Below are positions 1-8,793 of a stretch of DNA of 64,000 bases, in pieces. The position numbers were made by a program, and so were the translations under genes. The stretch is from Flavisolibacter ginsenosidimutans (GTDB taxonomy: Bacteria > Bacteroidota > Bacteroidia > Chitinophagales > Chitinophagaceae). Under the pieces are notes generated by a model. The model saw only the letters and a list, made by a program, of their open reading frames with translations. It had not been told where the DNA came from and did no database searches. The stretch lies in contig NZ_CP042433.1 in NCBI RefSeq assembly GCF_007970805.1, positions 868,001-932,000 of the forward strand. The letters run 5' to 3'. Every line of letters starts with the position of its first letter. Within the stretch, counting starts at the first letter, position 1.

Positions 1-1
1 C

Positions 2-1267
2 GATCAGCAAAAAATAAATTTCGGCCACTCAAACACACTGGGCGCAAAGCTTAGCTACATTGAACCGCTGGGAACAAAATGGTTGCTGGTGGGCGATTAC
101 AGTTACAACCACAACGCCGCCACAAGCAATCAAAATACATACGACCGTGATGCATCGGGCAAATACGTTAACCGCAATGCTTATTACAGCAACAGTTTTG
201 ACATGGAAGCGCAGAATCACAGCGGCGGATTGATGGGGCGTTACAAATCAAAGAAAGTACAATTGGCCATCGGCAACCGCCTGTCAGCGGTGCAATTAAA
301 CCTGCTGAACGGGGACAACGGCCAAAAAACGCATTATAACTTTCTGAACCTTCGTCCGCAAGCAAACTTCCGCTATAATTTTCAGCAAAATACGGGCATC
401 AGCATTAATTACAACGGCAGTACGGTGCAACCTTCGCTAACCCAATTGCAGCCGCTGCGCAACAACCTCGATCCGTTGAATTTGTTCGTTGGCAACCCGG
501 ATTTGAAGGTTGGTTTCCGCAACCAGTTTTCGGCCTATTACAACATGTATAAAATGCTCAGCGAAACCAATCTTTACACGTCGTTTAATTACAGCTTTAC
601 CACCAACGGCATCGTTAACTCAACAATCATTTCTGCCGGTGGCAAAAAAATTACACAACCCGTGAATGTTGACGGCGTGCGAAACTTTAGTTCGTATATA
701 TGGTTTAGCAAAGGCAACGGTCAAAAGAAAGTGAGCCTGCGTTCGAATTTCGAATTGAACGGTGGCCGCGGCGTAAACCTTGTCAACGGCTTGCGGAACG
801 AAACAAATTATTTCACGTTCAAACCCAGCATTGGTGCTTATTACGAAATGCCGGAGAAATGGAGCCTTCAATTGATGCCGGAAGTGAGCTACAACAAATC
901 ATCTTCTACATTGAATAAGTCAACGTCAGTGGCGTATTACAGTTTTGGCGGCAATGCCGAAGGCTGGGCCAAACTTCCGCTTGGCTTTGAGATCAAATCG
1001 GAACTGGAAGTGGATTTGCAGCAAAGCATTTCCGCTTTTGCCACCAACCCGAATATCATTTTGTGGAACGGCGAATTCAGCCACAAGATTTTGAAAAAAG
1101 GCGCCGGTAAAATTTCGCTGCTGGCTAACGACATATTGAACACAAACCGGGGCTTCCGGCGAAACATCAACAGCAACTTCATTACCGAAGAACGCTATCA
1201 ACGCATAGCGCAATATTTTATGCTGAAGTTTGAATGGAGCTTTAATAAAATGGGCGGAGACAATTAG
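2..1267 (+). CDS. Outer membrane beta-barrel family protein, 3' part
   Basis: The 5' end lies outside the window; the frame is open from base 2 to the stop at 1265-1267, so about 421 C-terminal residues are visible. The visible part is made of alternating aromatic/polar strands with many N, Y, F and S residues, as in an outer-membrane barrel. Stretches such as NPDLKVGFRNQFSAYYN are typical of the C-terminal barrel of Bacteroidota 'outer membrane beta-barrel family' proteins (TonB-receptor relatives of the OMP_b-brl_3 type). There is no plug domain in view because the N-terminus is missing. The GLPGLI gene follows after about 110 bp on the same strand, a frequent pairing in this phylum. The ligand is unknown. 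Confidence 0.8.
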   Translation, partial: DQQKINFGHSNTLGAKLSYIEPLGTKWLLVGDYSYNHNAATSNQNTYDRDASGKYVNRNAYYSNSFDMEAQNHSGGLMGRYKSKKVQLAIGNRLSAVQLNLLNGDNGQKTHYNFLNLRPQANFRYNFQQNTGISINYNGSTVQPSLTQLQPLRNNLDPLNLFVGNPDLKVGFRNQFSAYYNMYKMLSETNLYTSFNYSFTTNGIVNSTIISAGGKKITQPVNVDGVRNFSSYIWFSKGNGQKKVSLRSNFELNGGRGVNLVNGLRNETNYFTFKPSIGAYYEMPEKWSLQLMPEVSYNKSSSTLNKSTSVAYYSFGGNAEGWAKLPLGFEIKSELEVDLQQSISAFATNPNIILWNGEFSHKILKKGAGKISLLANDILNTNRGFRRNINSNFITEERYQRIAQYFMLKFEWSFNKMGGDN

Positions 1268-1379
1268 CGAATTCGATAATTCGGCAATTAGTCAATTGGC
1301 TTGCGTTAATGGAGACACGGATACTAACGGCCCTACAACAAAAACAGATATCAACCGATAATCGTTTAAAAGAATATTG

Positions 1380-2114
1380 ATGAAACAAATTCTTTCCTTC
1401 GTTGTCTTTTTTCTTTCAGGGATGTTTGCGAATGCGCAAACTTTTCATCCTGCGGTGAAAATTGAATTTGAAAAAGTAGTGTACGTGCGCCAGCAAATGA
1501 AAGAATTGGCCAGTGATTGGTTTGACATCATCAAAGACCGTTTGCCGGAAAAAGCCGTGAGTTACTACGAGTTCATCGGCGATACATTGCATTCTATTTA
1601 CCGGCAAACCAAGGAAGCCGTCATTCCTCAAAACATGTGGTACCAGGGCACAGGCGAAGGGAACGTTGTGTACAACGACTATGCGTTAGGGCAAACAATT
1701 ACAAAAAAGCCCGTGGCCGAAGAAACGTTTCTAATTAACGACAGCCTTACAAAAATTCGGTGGAAGCTGACAAACGATACAAGAACCATTGCCGGTTACG
1801 ATTGCAAGAAAGCCATTGGCTTTATCGACGACACCTTAGCGGTGTTTGCCTTTTACACCGATGAAATTTTAATAACGGGCGGGCCAGAAAGCATTCACGG
1901 TTTGCCTGGGATGGTGCTGGGTTTGGGCGTGCCGCGGCTCCATGCCTCGTGGTTTGCAACAAAGGTGGAAACGAACGGTGTTCCGCTTGCAGGCATCAAG
2001 CCCGAAACAAAGGGAAGAAAATCCACACGCGGCGCAATGATGGCAACGCTTGACAACATTCTAAAAAACTGGGGCAAATACGGTAGTGCAATGCGACTGA
2101 ATTATGTGTTGTGA
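1380..2114 (+). CDS. GLPGLI family protein
   Basis: The protein has 244 residues with an N-terminal signal peptide (MKQILSFVVFFLSG, cleavage after ANAQ). The family hallmark is present near residue 168 as the variant GLPGMV in the context ESIHGLPGMVLGLG, preceded by the usual region with a disulfide-like Cys and 'AFYTDEI' (normally W/YYT). I chose the ATG at 1380; the TTG one codon upstream is less likely. GLPGLI proteins are secreted Bacteroidota proteins of unknown function, usually next to TonB-dependent receptors or outer-membrane barrels, as here. The barrel upstream and this gene may be cotranscribed. Confidence 0.85.
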   Translation: MKQILSFVVFFLSGMFANAQTFHPAVKIEFEKVVYVRQQMKELASDWFDIIKDRLPEKAVSYYEFIGDTLHSIYRQTKEAVIPQNMWYQGTGEGNVVYNDYALGQTITKKPVAEETFLINDSLTKIRWKLTNDTRTIAGYDCKKAIGFIDDTLAVFAFYTDEILITGGPESIHGLPGMVLGLGVPRLHASWFATKVETNGVPLAGIKPETKGRKSTRGAMMATLDNILKNWGKYGSAMRLNYVL

Positions 2115-2125
2115 TTGGTTGATTG

Positions 2126-2211
2126 GTTGATTCTTTGATCAGTTGATTGGTTCGTTTGTTTATTTGATGCAAACAAAACCGGACAACTAATTAACTGATC
2201 AACGAATCAAC
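2126..2211. repeat. Inverted phrase-repeat element (TTGATTGG type), possible bidirectional terminator
   Basis: Between the convergent GLPGLI and GH13 genes. The left part is a degenerate tandem array of TTGATTGG units. Bases 2126-2152 pair with 2185-2211 over 27 positions with three mismatches, around a core of about 32 bases. The right arm ends on the GH13 stop codon. There is no U-run, so a terminator role is only inferred. The architecture matches five other elements in the window with different arm phrases. Confidence 0.7.
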
Positions 2212-4055
2212 TATTTCCCCAACTCCAAAACCCAAATTGTTTTCCCGGGCACTTTCCATTCCGGCACGGTTAAATCAGCGGTCCAACCGAGAGCAACATT
2301 TCTCGCTTTCGTAAAACCTTTGGTGATTTCAGAGAAACGTTCGGGTTTGATGGTCTTTTCATCGTTGCTCGTGTTCATTACTATCATCACGGTTTGCTTG
2401 TCAGTGTAACGGAAATAAACGTACACCCAATCTTCAGGCACAAACTGCATCAGCTTTCCTGTCCTGATTGCCGGGGAATTCTTGCGAAAATTTGCCAGCG
2501 TTCTTGTCCAATTAAAAACTTCGTTTTCGCTATCTGATCGCTCTTGTGATGTGAATTTGTTTTGCGCGTCTTCTTTCCAACCGCCTATAAAGTCGCTGCG
2601 AACAAGGCCATCCGGGTTAGAATAACCTTTCAATAGAATCTCGGTGCCGTAATACATTTCGGGAATACCGCGGGTTGTGAGTAGCCAGCCAATTCCCATT
2701 TTCAGCTTGGCCAAATCCTCGTTTACTTGCGAGTAAAAACGGCTCATGTCGTGGTTATCTAAAAACACCACTTCGTTTTCCGGATGTTGGTAAACGAAAT
2801 CGTTTGCAAGCGTTTGGTAAAGTTTGTTCACACCTTCCGTCCATCCGAAGGCCTGCGTAAGTGCCGGCGCAATACCGTACAGGTTTGTTTGAAAATCGGT
2901 AGTGCCAATTAAATTGCTTTTGAATCGAATGTTGGTAAGATTGTTTTGGGTGAAGTAAGCCTGGTTTAACACGCCGTGCACCCAGGTTTCGCCAAACATG
3001 GTCATCTTCGGATATTCGTCCGTCAACGCCTTGTTGCAACGGTTCATAAAATCCAGATCGTTGTAGATATAAGTATCAATTCGCCAGCCGTCCACGCCAA
3101 ATTCTTCCACGCACCAAATGGCGTTTTGAATGAGAAAGTTTGCGACGTAAGGATTGCTTTGATTGAGATCGGGCATTTGTGGCGTGAACCAACCGTCACT
3201 CATAATTTTTTCATCACGCTTTGACGCATGAACGTCCATCAGCGGTCCGTCTTTGTAAGTCGTGTTGGTGTACGAGGGCCATTGGTGCACCCAATCTTTC
3301 ATGGGCATGTCCTGAATGAGAAAATTGTACAAGCCGCAGTGATTATAAACCGCATCCTGAATCAGTTTCATTCCCCGCTTGTGCAATTCATCGCTTAAAT
3401 TTTTATAAGCAATATCACCGCCAAGCCTTGAATCTACTTTGTAATGATTGGTGATAGCATAACCGTGTTCGGTGCGGTTCGGCATGTCGTTCTCCAAAAC
3501 AGGCGTTAACCAAACCGTTGACACACCAAGGTCTTTGAGGTAATCAAGATGACTGATGACGCCTTGAATATCGCCGCCATGCCGCGCAAAATAATCACCG
3601 CGGTTTATTTTTTTGTCCCGATAAATCGAAAGTGTATCGTTCGTGTAATCGCCGTTTGAAAAACGGTCGGGCATGATGAGGTAAATAAAATCGGATGACG
3701 TAACGCCTTGTGCATATTGCGTTCCTTTGCCGGAACGGCGGGGTTTTAACTCGTAATTGATGGTATTACTTCCCGATTTTAAGTCAAAGCTTCCTGCCTT
3801 TGCTGACGGCGTTACCAGCAAGTCTACAAAAACATAGTTAGGATTTTCAACGGTGTTCACTTTCACCAATTTCACACCCGCATAAGGTTGGAGTATAAGA
3901 TTCTGCTTCGCGATGTTGGTGGAATGGATCATCAACTGCAACTTTTGCTCCTTCATTCCCGCCCACCAATGATTTGGATAAACGTCAACGCTTTGTTGAG
4001 CGAACAAAAAATTGATAAAGCAAAGGCAAATCGCAATTCCAAAAAACTTTCTCAT
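2211..4055 (-). CDS. GH13 alpha-amylase family enzyme (cyclomaltodextrinase/neopullulanase type)
   Basis: The protein has 614 residues and a signal peptide (cleavage after LFAQ, residue 20), so it acts in the periplasm or at the surface. Residues 22-105 resemble the N-terminal cyclomaltodextrinase domain (YPNHWWAGMK). The GH13 barrel carries region I DAVYNHCG (234-241), region II GWRIDTY with nucleophile Asp327, region III FGETW with acid/base Glu356, and region IV FLDNHD with Asp436. A C-terminal beta domain ends in WKVPGKTIWVLEL. All catalytic residues are present. It is expected to cleave maltodextrin or cyclodextrin linkages. The upstream gene in the same operon is an SLC45-type sugar carrier, 4 bp away, which supports a maltodextrin role. 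It resembles SusA-type enzymes, but no susCD pair is present. Confidence 0.92.
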   Translation of the reverse strand: MRKFFGIAICLCFINFLFAQQSVDVYPNHWWAGMKEQKLQLMIHSTNIAKQNLILQPYAGVKLVKVNTVENPNYVFVDLLVTPSAKAGSFDLKSGSNTINYELKPRRSGKGTQYAQGVTSSDFIYLIMPDRFSNGDYTNDTLSIYRDKKINRGDYFARHGGDIQGVISHLDYLKDLGVSTVWLTPVLENDMPNRTEHGYAITNHYKVDSRLGGDIAYKNLSDELHKRGMKLIQDAVYNHCGLYNFLIQDMPMKDWVHQWPSYTNTTYKDGPLMDVHASKRDEKIMSDGWFTPQMPDLNQSNPYVANFLIQNAIWCVEEFGVDGWRIDTYIYNDLDFMNRCNKALTDEYPKMTMFGETWVHGVLNQAYFTQNNLTNIRFKSNLIGTTDFQTNLYGIAPALTQAFGWTEGVNKLYQTLANDFVYQHPENEVVFLDNHDMSRFYSQVNEDLAKLKMGIGWLLTTRGIPEMYYGTEILLKGYSNPDGLVRSDFIGGWKEDAQNKFTSQERSDSENEVFNWTRTLANFRKNSPAIRTGKLMQFVPEDWVYVYFRYTDKQTVMIVMNTSNDEKTIKPERFSEITKGFTKARNVALGWTADLTVPEWKVPGKTIWVLELGK

Positions 4056-4059
4056 AAAC

Positions 4060-5457
4060 TCAAACTGATCGTTCTTCCAAAATTTTTAATTCATCTGACA
4101 AGGGCTCTACCTCCGCTTCGCCTTTCTTCTCTTTTACAAAAAAGAAGCAGATTAACGCCGCCAAAATCATCAGCCCACCGCCCACTTCCACTGCCAACAA
4201 CCGGTCGTTGTTCAACACGTTTTTCATCAGCCATCCAAAGCCCAGCGATGCAATGATTTCGGGCAACACAATAAAGAAATTAAAGATGCCCATGTAAATT
4301 CCCACCTTGTCTCGTGGAAGCGAGCCGCTTAACATGGCATATGGCATGGACAAGATGCTGGCCCAGGCAATGCCCACGCCGGTCATGCAACCGTACAGCA
4401 TGTATTTATTGGTTACCCAACTCACGCTGATCAATCCCACTGCGCCGCACAGAAGGCAGAGTGAATGCGTGGTTTTTCGTCCAAGCTTGTCGGCAATAAA
4501 AGGCAATACCAATGCAAACAGAAACGTGACAACACTATAAAACGCAAGCGTCAGGCTGCCAAAGTCTGCACCTTGTGCATAAACGGGATCACTTGCGTCT
4601 TTGCCGTGAAAAACGTTTACCGCAACGGCCGTTGTGTAATAAAACCACATCAAAAAAAGTCCCGGCCAAGTAAAAAATTGAATCAGCGAAACAATTCGCA
4701 TTCGCTTGGGCATGTTCCGGAGTGCATGCAAAATTTCCCTCGCTCCCCCGCCAAATCCTTTATTTGACTCCTGCGCTTTTTTCATGCGATCGAGATCGGT
4801 TGGAGGATATTCCTTTGAGGTAAACACAGTGTACAAAACAGCCGACAGAAAAAAGAAAGCGCCGGTATAAAACGAAAACTTTACGTTTTCTGCAATCAAA
4901 CCTTTTGCAGCGGTGTTTTGAAAGTGGAAAATATTGGTAAACACCCACGGCAAAGAAGACGCAATGCTGCCGCCCAAACCAATCATGAAGCTTTGCATGA
5001 TAAATCCTCGGTTTACCTGCGAATCCGGAAGTTTATCTGTAACGAAGGCGCGGAACGGTTCCATTGAAACGTTGCCAAAAACGTCCATTACCCACAACAA
5101 ACCTGCCGCCATAAATAATGAACTACTGTGCGGCATAAAAACCAAAGCAATAGAGCTCAAAATAGCGCCAACCATGAAATAAGGCCGTCGTCTTCCCCAC
5201 TGCGGATGCCAGGTCCGGTCACTCATGTAACCAATAACGGGCTGAACCAGTAAGCCTGTCAGCGGTGCGGCCAAAAACAAAAGCGGAACCTGGTCGGGAT
5301 TGGCGCCGAGGTTTTCATAAATACGGCCCATGTTGGCTCTTTGCAAATCCCAGCCAAACTGAATTCCGAAGAATCCTACGCTCATGTTTATAATTTGGGA
5401 AAGAAATAAGCGGGGCTTTTGTGAAACGGAGGTTCGTTCAAACGTAGTGGTAGCCAT
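4060..5457 (-). CDS. MFS transporter, SLC45 (sucrose/maltose carrier) type
   Basis: A 465-residue inner-membrane protein with about 12 hydrophobic segments. The N-terminal half has the SLC45/glycoside carrier features GIQFGWDLQRANMGRIYE and, between TM2 and TM3, GYMSDRTWHPQWGRRRPYF (the MFS D-R-x-G-R-R loop). I chose the ATG at 5457 giving MATTTFER rather than the TTG two codons upstream. It is the first gene of an operon with the GH13 enzyme (4 bp gap), so it likely imports maltose or maltodextrin products by proton symport. Bacterial relatives are usually annotated as SLC45 family MFS transporters; the substrate is inferred from context. Confidence 0.88.
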   Translation of the reverse strand: MATTTFERTSVSQKPRLFLSQIINMSVGFFGIQFGWDLQRANMGRIYENLGANPDQVPLLFLAAPLTGLLVQPVIGYMSDRTWHPQWGRRRPYFMVGAILSSIALVFMPHSSSLFMAAGLLWVMDVFGNVSMEPFRAFVTDKLPDSQVNRGFIMQSFMIGLGGSIASSLPWVFTNIFHFQNTAAKGLIAENVKFSFYTGAFFFLSAVLYTVFTSKEYPPTDLDRMKKAQESNKGFGGGAREILHALRNMPKRMRIVSLIQFFTWPGLFLMWFYYTTAVAVNVFHGKDASDPVYAQGADFGSLTLAFYSVVTFLFALVLPFIADKLGRKTTHSLCLLCGAVGLISVSWVTNKYMLYGCMTGVGIAWASILSMPYAMLSGSLPRDKVGIYMGIFNFFIVLPEIIASLGFGWLMKNVLNNDRLLAVEVGGGLMILAALICFFFVKEKKGEAEVEPLSDELKILEERSV

Positions 5458-5556
5458 AAGCAATCGTAATTGCTTGACAAGATAAGCAGGAAAGTCAAAT
5501 GATGTGTAAGAACTACACGATTATTTCGCGAATGGTCGGCATGTTTCAAAAACAAA

Positions 5557-5577
5557 ACGGCCGCTTTAAGCGGCCGT
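5557..5577 (-). terminator. Rho-independent terminator of glgC
   Basis: A perfect GC-rich inverted repeat (ACGGCCGCTT / AAGCGGCCGT) followed on the minus strand by TTTTGTTTTTG. It lies 33 bp after the glgC stop and separates it from the SLC45/GH13 operon. Confidence 0.85.
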
Positions 5578-5609
5578 CAGGATATTCAAATAAGAATTTC
5601 GCTTTTGTC

Positions 5610-6884
5610 TTATACGCCCAGCGTGAAACCGTTCGGCAACACCGCTCCTTTCTTCACCACCACAATTCCTTCCCTGATTGTGTAAAGTGGTGTGTCTTCG
5701 TCGGCCAAATGCGTACCGCCCATGATGCGCACGTCATCGCCGATGCGCACGTTTTTGTCAAGAATGGCGTTTTGAATGTGGCAGCGGTAGCCTACGCCCA
5801 GTTGCGGCACTCCGTGTTCCTGTGCGTGGCGAATGTCTTCAAGCGTCTCGTAATAATCGCTGCCCATCATGTACGTATTAATGATGGTAGTCTCGTGCTC
5901 CACCCGCGAACGAATGCCAATCACAACGTTCTCCAGATGCTTTGCATGCACAATGCTTCCATCGCCCAGGATGCTGTTTTCAATCTGGGTGCCGCTCACT
6001 TTTGCCGGCGGCAACATGCGGGCACGGGTATAAATAGCGCGGGTATTGTCAAAAAGATTAAACTCAGGAATGTCCTTTGTCAGAGCAATGTTGGCGTGAA
6101 AGAAAGCCGGAATATTCCCGATGTCTTCCCAATAACCTTCGTATTGGTACGAAGCCACTTTGTATTTGCCGATGCTTTGTGGAATGATTTCTTTGCCAAA
6201 ATCGGTTGCGTGTGCAAATTCATTTTGCAAGAGATCAAACAGCAGTTCGCGGTTAAACACGTAAATGCCCATCGAAGCCAGGTACTCTTTTCCTTTGCCA
6301 CGCATCTCTTCTCCCGTGTCGCTTATCCAATCTTCCAAACCCGATTTTGGTTTCTCGGTAAAGGAAGTAATCATGCCGTCGGTGATTTTACAAATACCAA
6401 ACTCCGATGCTTCCTTGGCCGTAACGGGAATGGTGGCAATGGTGATGTCGGCGCCTGCGTCTTTGTGCGCCTTGATCATGTCTTGAAAATCTATCTGGTA
6501 AAGTTGGTCGCCCGACAGAATCAAAATGTATTCGCTGTCGAAAGGCTCAATGTGCCGCAGGCCTTGCCGCACGGCGTCCGCTGTGCCTTGAAACCAGGTT
6601 GGGTTGTCCGGTGTTTGCTCGGCGGCAAGTATGTCCACAAAAGCCGAACTAAAGGCGCTGAAGTGATAGGTGTTTTTTATGTGGCGGTTCAGTGATGCCG
6701 AGTTGAACATGGTCAACACGAACATGCGGGTAATGCCCGAATTTAAACAGTTGGAAATGGGAATGTCAACGAGGCGATATTTGCCAGCAATGGGTACAGC
6801 AGGCTTGCTTCTGTTGGACGTTAATGGTTGAAGTCTTGTGCCTGCGCCGCCGCCCAGAATAACGGATAAAACTTGTCTGCTCAT
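5610..6884 (-). CDS. glgC: Glucose-1-phosphate adenylyltransferase
   Basis: A 424-residue protein of normal GlgC length. It makes ADP-glucose from glucose-1-phosphate and ATP, the committed step of bacterial glycogen synthesis. The N-terminal nucleotidyltransferase domain has GGGAGTRLQPLT (11-22), VPIAGKYRLVDIPISN and SGDQLYQIDF. The C-terminal left-handed beta-helix includes NSILGDGSIVH and NAILDKNVRIGDDV. The allosteric arginine region PAVPIAGKYR is intact. Start is ATG at 6884. It is followed by a hairpin terminator, and lies downstream of glgA on the same strand, but a 373 bp gap holding a repeat separates the two. Confidence 0.97.
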   Translation of the reverse strand: MSRQVLSVILGGGAGTRLQPLTSNRSKPAVPIAGKYRLVDIPISNCLNSGITRMFVLTMFNSASLNRHIKNTYHFSAFSSAFVDILAAEQTPDNPTWFQGTADAVRQGLRHIEPFDSEYILILSGDQLYQIDFQDMIKAHKDAGADITIATIPVTAKEASEFGICKITDGMITSFTEKPKSGLEDWISDTGEEMRGKGKEYLASMGIYVFNRELLFDLLQNEFAHATDFGKEIIPQSIGKYKVASYQYEGYWEDIGNIPAFFHANIALTKDIPEFNLFDNTRAIYTRARMLPPAKVSGTQIENSILGDGSIVHAKHLENVVIGIRSRVEHETTIINTYMMGSDYYETLEDIRHAQEHGVPQLGVGYRCHIQNAILDKNVRIGDDVRIMGGTHLADEDTPLYTIREGIVVVKKGAVLPNGFTLGV

Positions 6885-7257
6885 ATAGCTTTGATTTTGG
6901 AGTTGTAATTGAAGTTGATTCCTGCTTTGTTATTGGTTTAAAAAAACTGTTCCATTGTTTGCATTTTTTGTACCGGGCTTTGTTGCGTCCATCGAGCTTC
7001 ACTTGCGTCGCACTCTTGTACGCCGTGTTCGCTGTGGGGCAAAAGATGTTCCCTCTCAGCAACCGGAGCAAAGCAACGACGCTGCGTCGTCTAAACGTCG
7101 CGTCGCTGCGTGAACATTGCCGAAACATGTTCCGAACGCACAAAAGTGACACAACCGGCGATGTCGGGAAAAACAAATGCTGGTTACATAAAAATCTTCT
7201 TTCCAAAGAACTGCTCCATTCCTGTTGCGCGAACCTGTGAACGGGTAAACAAGTGAG
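6885..7257. other. Long intergenic region between glgA and glgC with a dispersed repeat
   Basis: No supported gene. Bases 6994-7160 hold a dispersed repeat (separate entry). The 110 bp next to glgC are AT-rich and should contain its promoter, but I find no exact TAnnTTTG box. An open frame through the repeat has no coding character. Confidence 0.6.
6994..7160 (-). repeat. Dispersed intergenic repeat, copy A (long form)
   Basis: Read on the minus strand it aligns with copy B at 35712-35847. Shared blocks in the same order are CGCCGGTTG at the 5' end, GTTCGGAA-ATG-TTCGGCA then TTCACGC near the middle, TTGCC-CA-AGCGAA, and GCGTACAAGAGTGCGACGCA at the 3' end followed by GAAGCTC. The middle (7040-7105) is divergent and about 30 bp longer than in copy B. 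No protein is encoded. Mobility would be non-autonomous; no transposase is in the window. Confidence 0.75.
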
Positions 7258-8679
7258 CTAAACCTTCACTGACTCGTACAACGCAATGTACTCGCTTGCC
7301 GATGCATCCCAGGAATGATCAATGTGCATCATGTAGCTGCGCATCCAGGTGTACAAATCTTTTTTGTTGTAGTATAAATCCACGGCTCTTCCCACACTGT
7401 ACGAAATGTCTTCAACCGAAGCGTTGTTAAACCGGATACCAAAGCCTTGCCATTCGCCAAAATCACGAACGGTATCTTTTAATCCACCGGTGCTGCGCAC
7501 CATGGGGACCGTGCCGTAACGCAAAGCATACATCTGGTTTAGACCACAGGGCTCTACGCGGCTTGGCATCAGCAAAAAATCCGCACCCGCATACAGCAGG
7601 TGACTTAAACTCTCGTTGTAACCAATAAAAGTGCTTACAAAGCCGCTAAATTGATCTTTTACTTCTTCCAGCCGGCCTTCAACATCGGGCTCGCCTGAAC
7701 CAAGAATCAAAAAACTGACCTTGCCGTGATGGTGATAAATAGAAGAACGAATGGCATCGGGCAAGACATCGGCAGCCTTCTCTCCCACCAACCTTCCAAT
7801 AAATGTAAAGAGCGGTTTATCGGGATCAAGACCAAACCTTGCGCACAATTCTTTTTTGTTTTTTCGCTTGCCATCTTTCACATCGTGCTCGTCATAATTC
7901 TTTGCAATCATGCTGTCCTTTGACGGGTCCCAAACATCGGCATCAATGCCGTTCAAAATACCGACGCATTTGCCGCGTTCGTACTCCATTAAATTTTCGA
8001 GGCCGGCAGCCTGGTAGCGCAATTCATCCAAATAACTCGGACTGACCGTTGTTACCCTCCAGGCACACTTAACGGCCGATGCCAGGGGATTAATGGCGTT
8101 GTTCCAATCAAGACCGCCCCAGGTGTACGCGTCATACGAAGGCAGCGTATTCCACTTGTCCCAACTAAACTGTCCCTGGTATTGAGCGTTGTGAATGGTA
8201 AATACAGTAGGCACATCGGCCATGTGTTTGAACGCAAAACAGTTTTTTAGCATGAAGGGGATCAAACCCGTTTGATGGTCGTGGCAATGCACAATGTCGG
8301 GCTTGTAAGTCCAGCGGCTCATCCAATCGCACACAGCTATTTGAAAACAAAGAAAGCGTTGCGTATCATCACCGTAACCGTAAATTTTTTCGCGGTCGAG
8401 CAGGCCGTTGATGTCAACAAGATAAAGTTCAAAACCAAGCTTGTTTGTCTTCTCGCGAATGATGGAGTAATTGAAATAATGAGAGCCGGAGTTTTGCGAA
8501 CCCTCGTGCACAAGTTCCCACTCGTTTTGATAAAGAAATTTGGTGCGATACATCGGCATCACCACTTTGGCCGTATGTCCCAACTTGTTTTGATATTTTG
8601 GCAAGGCGCCTGCAACATCACCCAATCCACCTGCTTTTGCCACCGGAAAACATTCAGCCGATACGTGTATTATTTCCAT
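7258..8679 (-). CDS. glgA: Glycogen (starch) synthase, ADP-glucose type
   Basis: A 473-residue GT5 enzyme that adds glucosyl units from ADP-glucose to alpha-1,4-glucan. It has the N-terminal ADP-glucose binding motif KAGGLGDV (15-22), HCHDHQTGL, the hinge FTIHNAQYQG, and the C-terminal catalytic E(x)7E region EPCGLNQMYALRYGTVP followed by STGGLKDTV. I chose ATG at 8679 (MEIIHVSAECFP); the TTG two codons upstream is less likely. It is divergent from the FHS sugar symporter with a 114 bp gap. With glgC it forms the glycogen branch of this cluster; no branching enzyme is seen nearby. Confidence 0.96.
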   Translation of the reverse strand: MEIIHVSAECFPVAKAGGLGDVAGALPKYQNKLGHTAKVVMPMYRTKFLYQNEWELVHEGSQNSGSHYFNYSIIREKTNKLGFELYLVDINGLLDREKIYGYGDDTQRFLCFQIAVCDWMSRWTYKPDIVHCHDHQTGLIPFMLKNCFAFKHMADVPTVFTIHNAQYQGQFSWDKWNTLPSYDAYTWGGLDWNNAINPLASAVKCAWRVTTVSPSYLDELRYQAAGLENLMEYERGKCVGILNGIDADVWDPSKDSMIAKNYDEHDVKDGKRKNKKELCARFGLDPDKPLFTFIGRLVGEKAADVLPDAIRSSIYHHHGKVSFLILGSGEPDVEGRLEEVKDQFSGFVSTFIGYNESLSHLLYAGADFLLMPSRVEPCGLNQMYALRYGTVPMVRSTGGLKDTVRDFGEWQGFGIRFNNASVEDISYSVGRAVDLYYNKKDLYTWMRSYMMHIDHSWDASASEYIALYESVKV

Positions 8680-8793
8680 AACCAATTACATCCTGCGTTG
8701 AAGGTAGAGGAAATTCTTTTTCAACAAATTCTGTACGCCAATTTTTCTATGCGCTAAACTTGCTACTTTCATCGCATAAACGATTGAACAATT

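Noticed and set aside
5499..6695. Long open frame (about 398 codons) on the plus strand opposite glgC
   Set aside because: It lies entirely antisense to glgC, has biased Arg/His/Val composition, and shows no recognisable domain. It is a shadow of glgC codon usage.
6960..7240. Open frames across the glgA-glgC intergenic repeat
   Set aside because: Both strands are open by chance through a GC-rich repeat; frames differ between repeat copies A and B.
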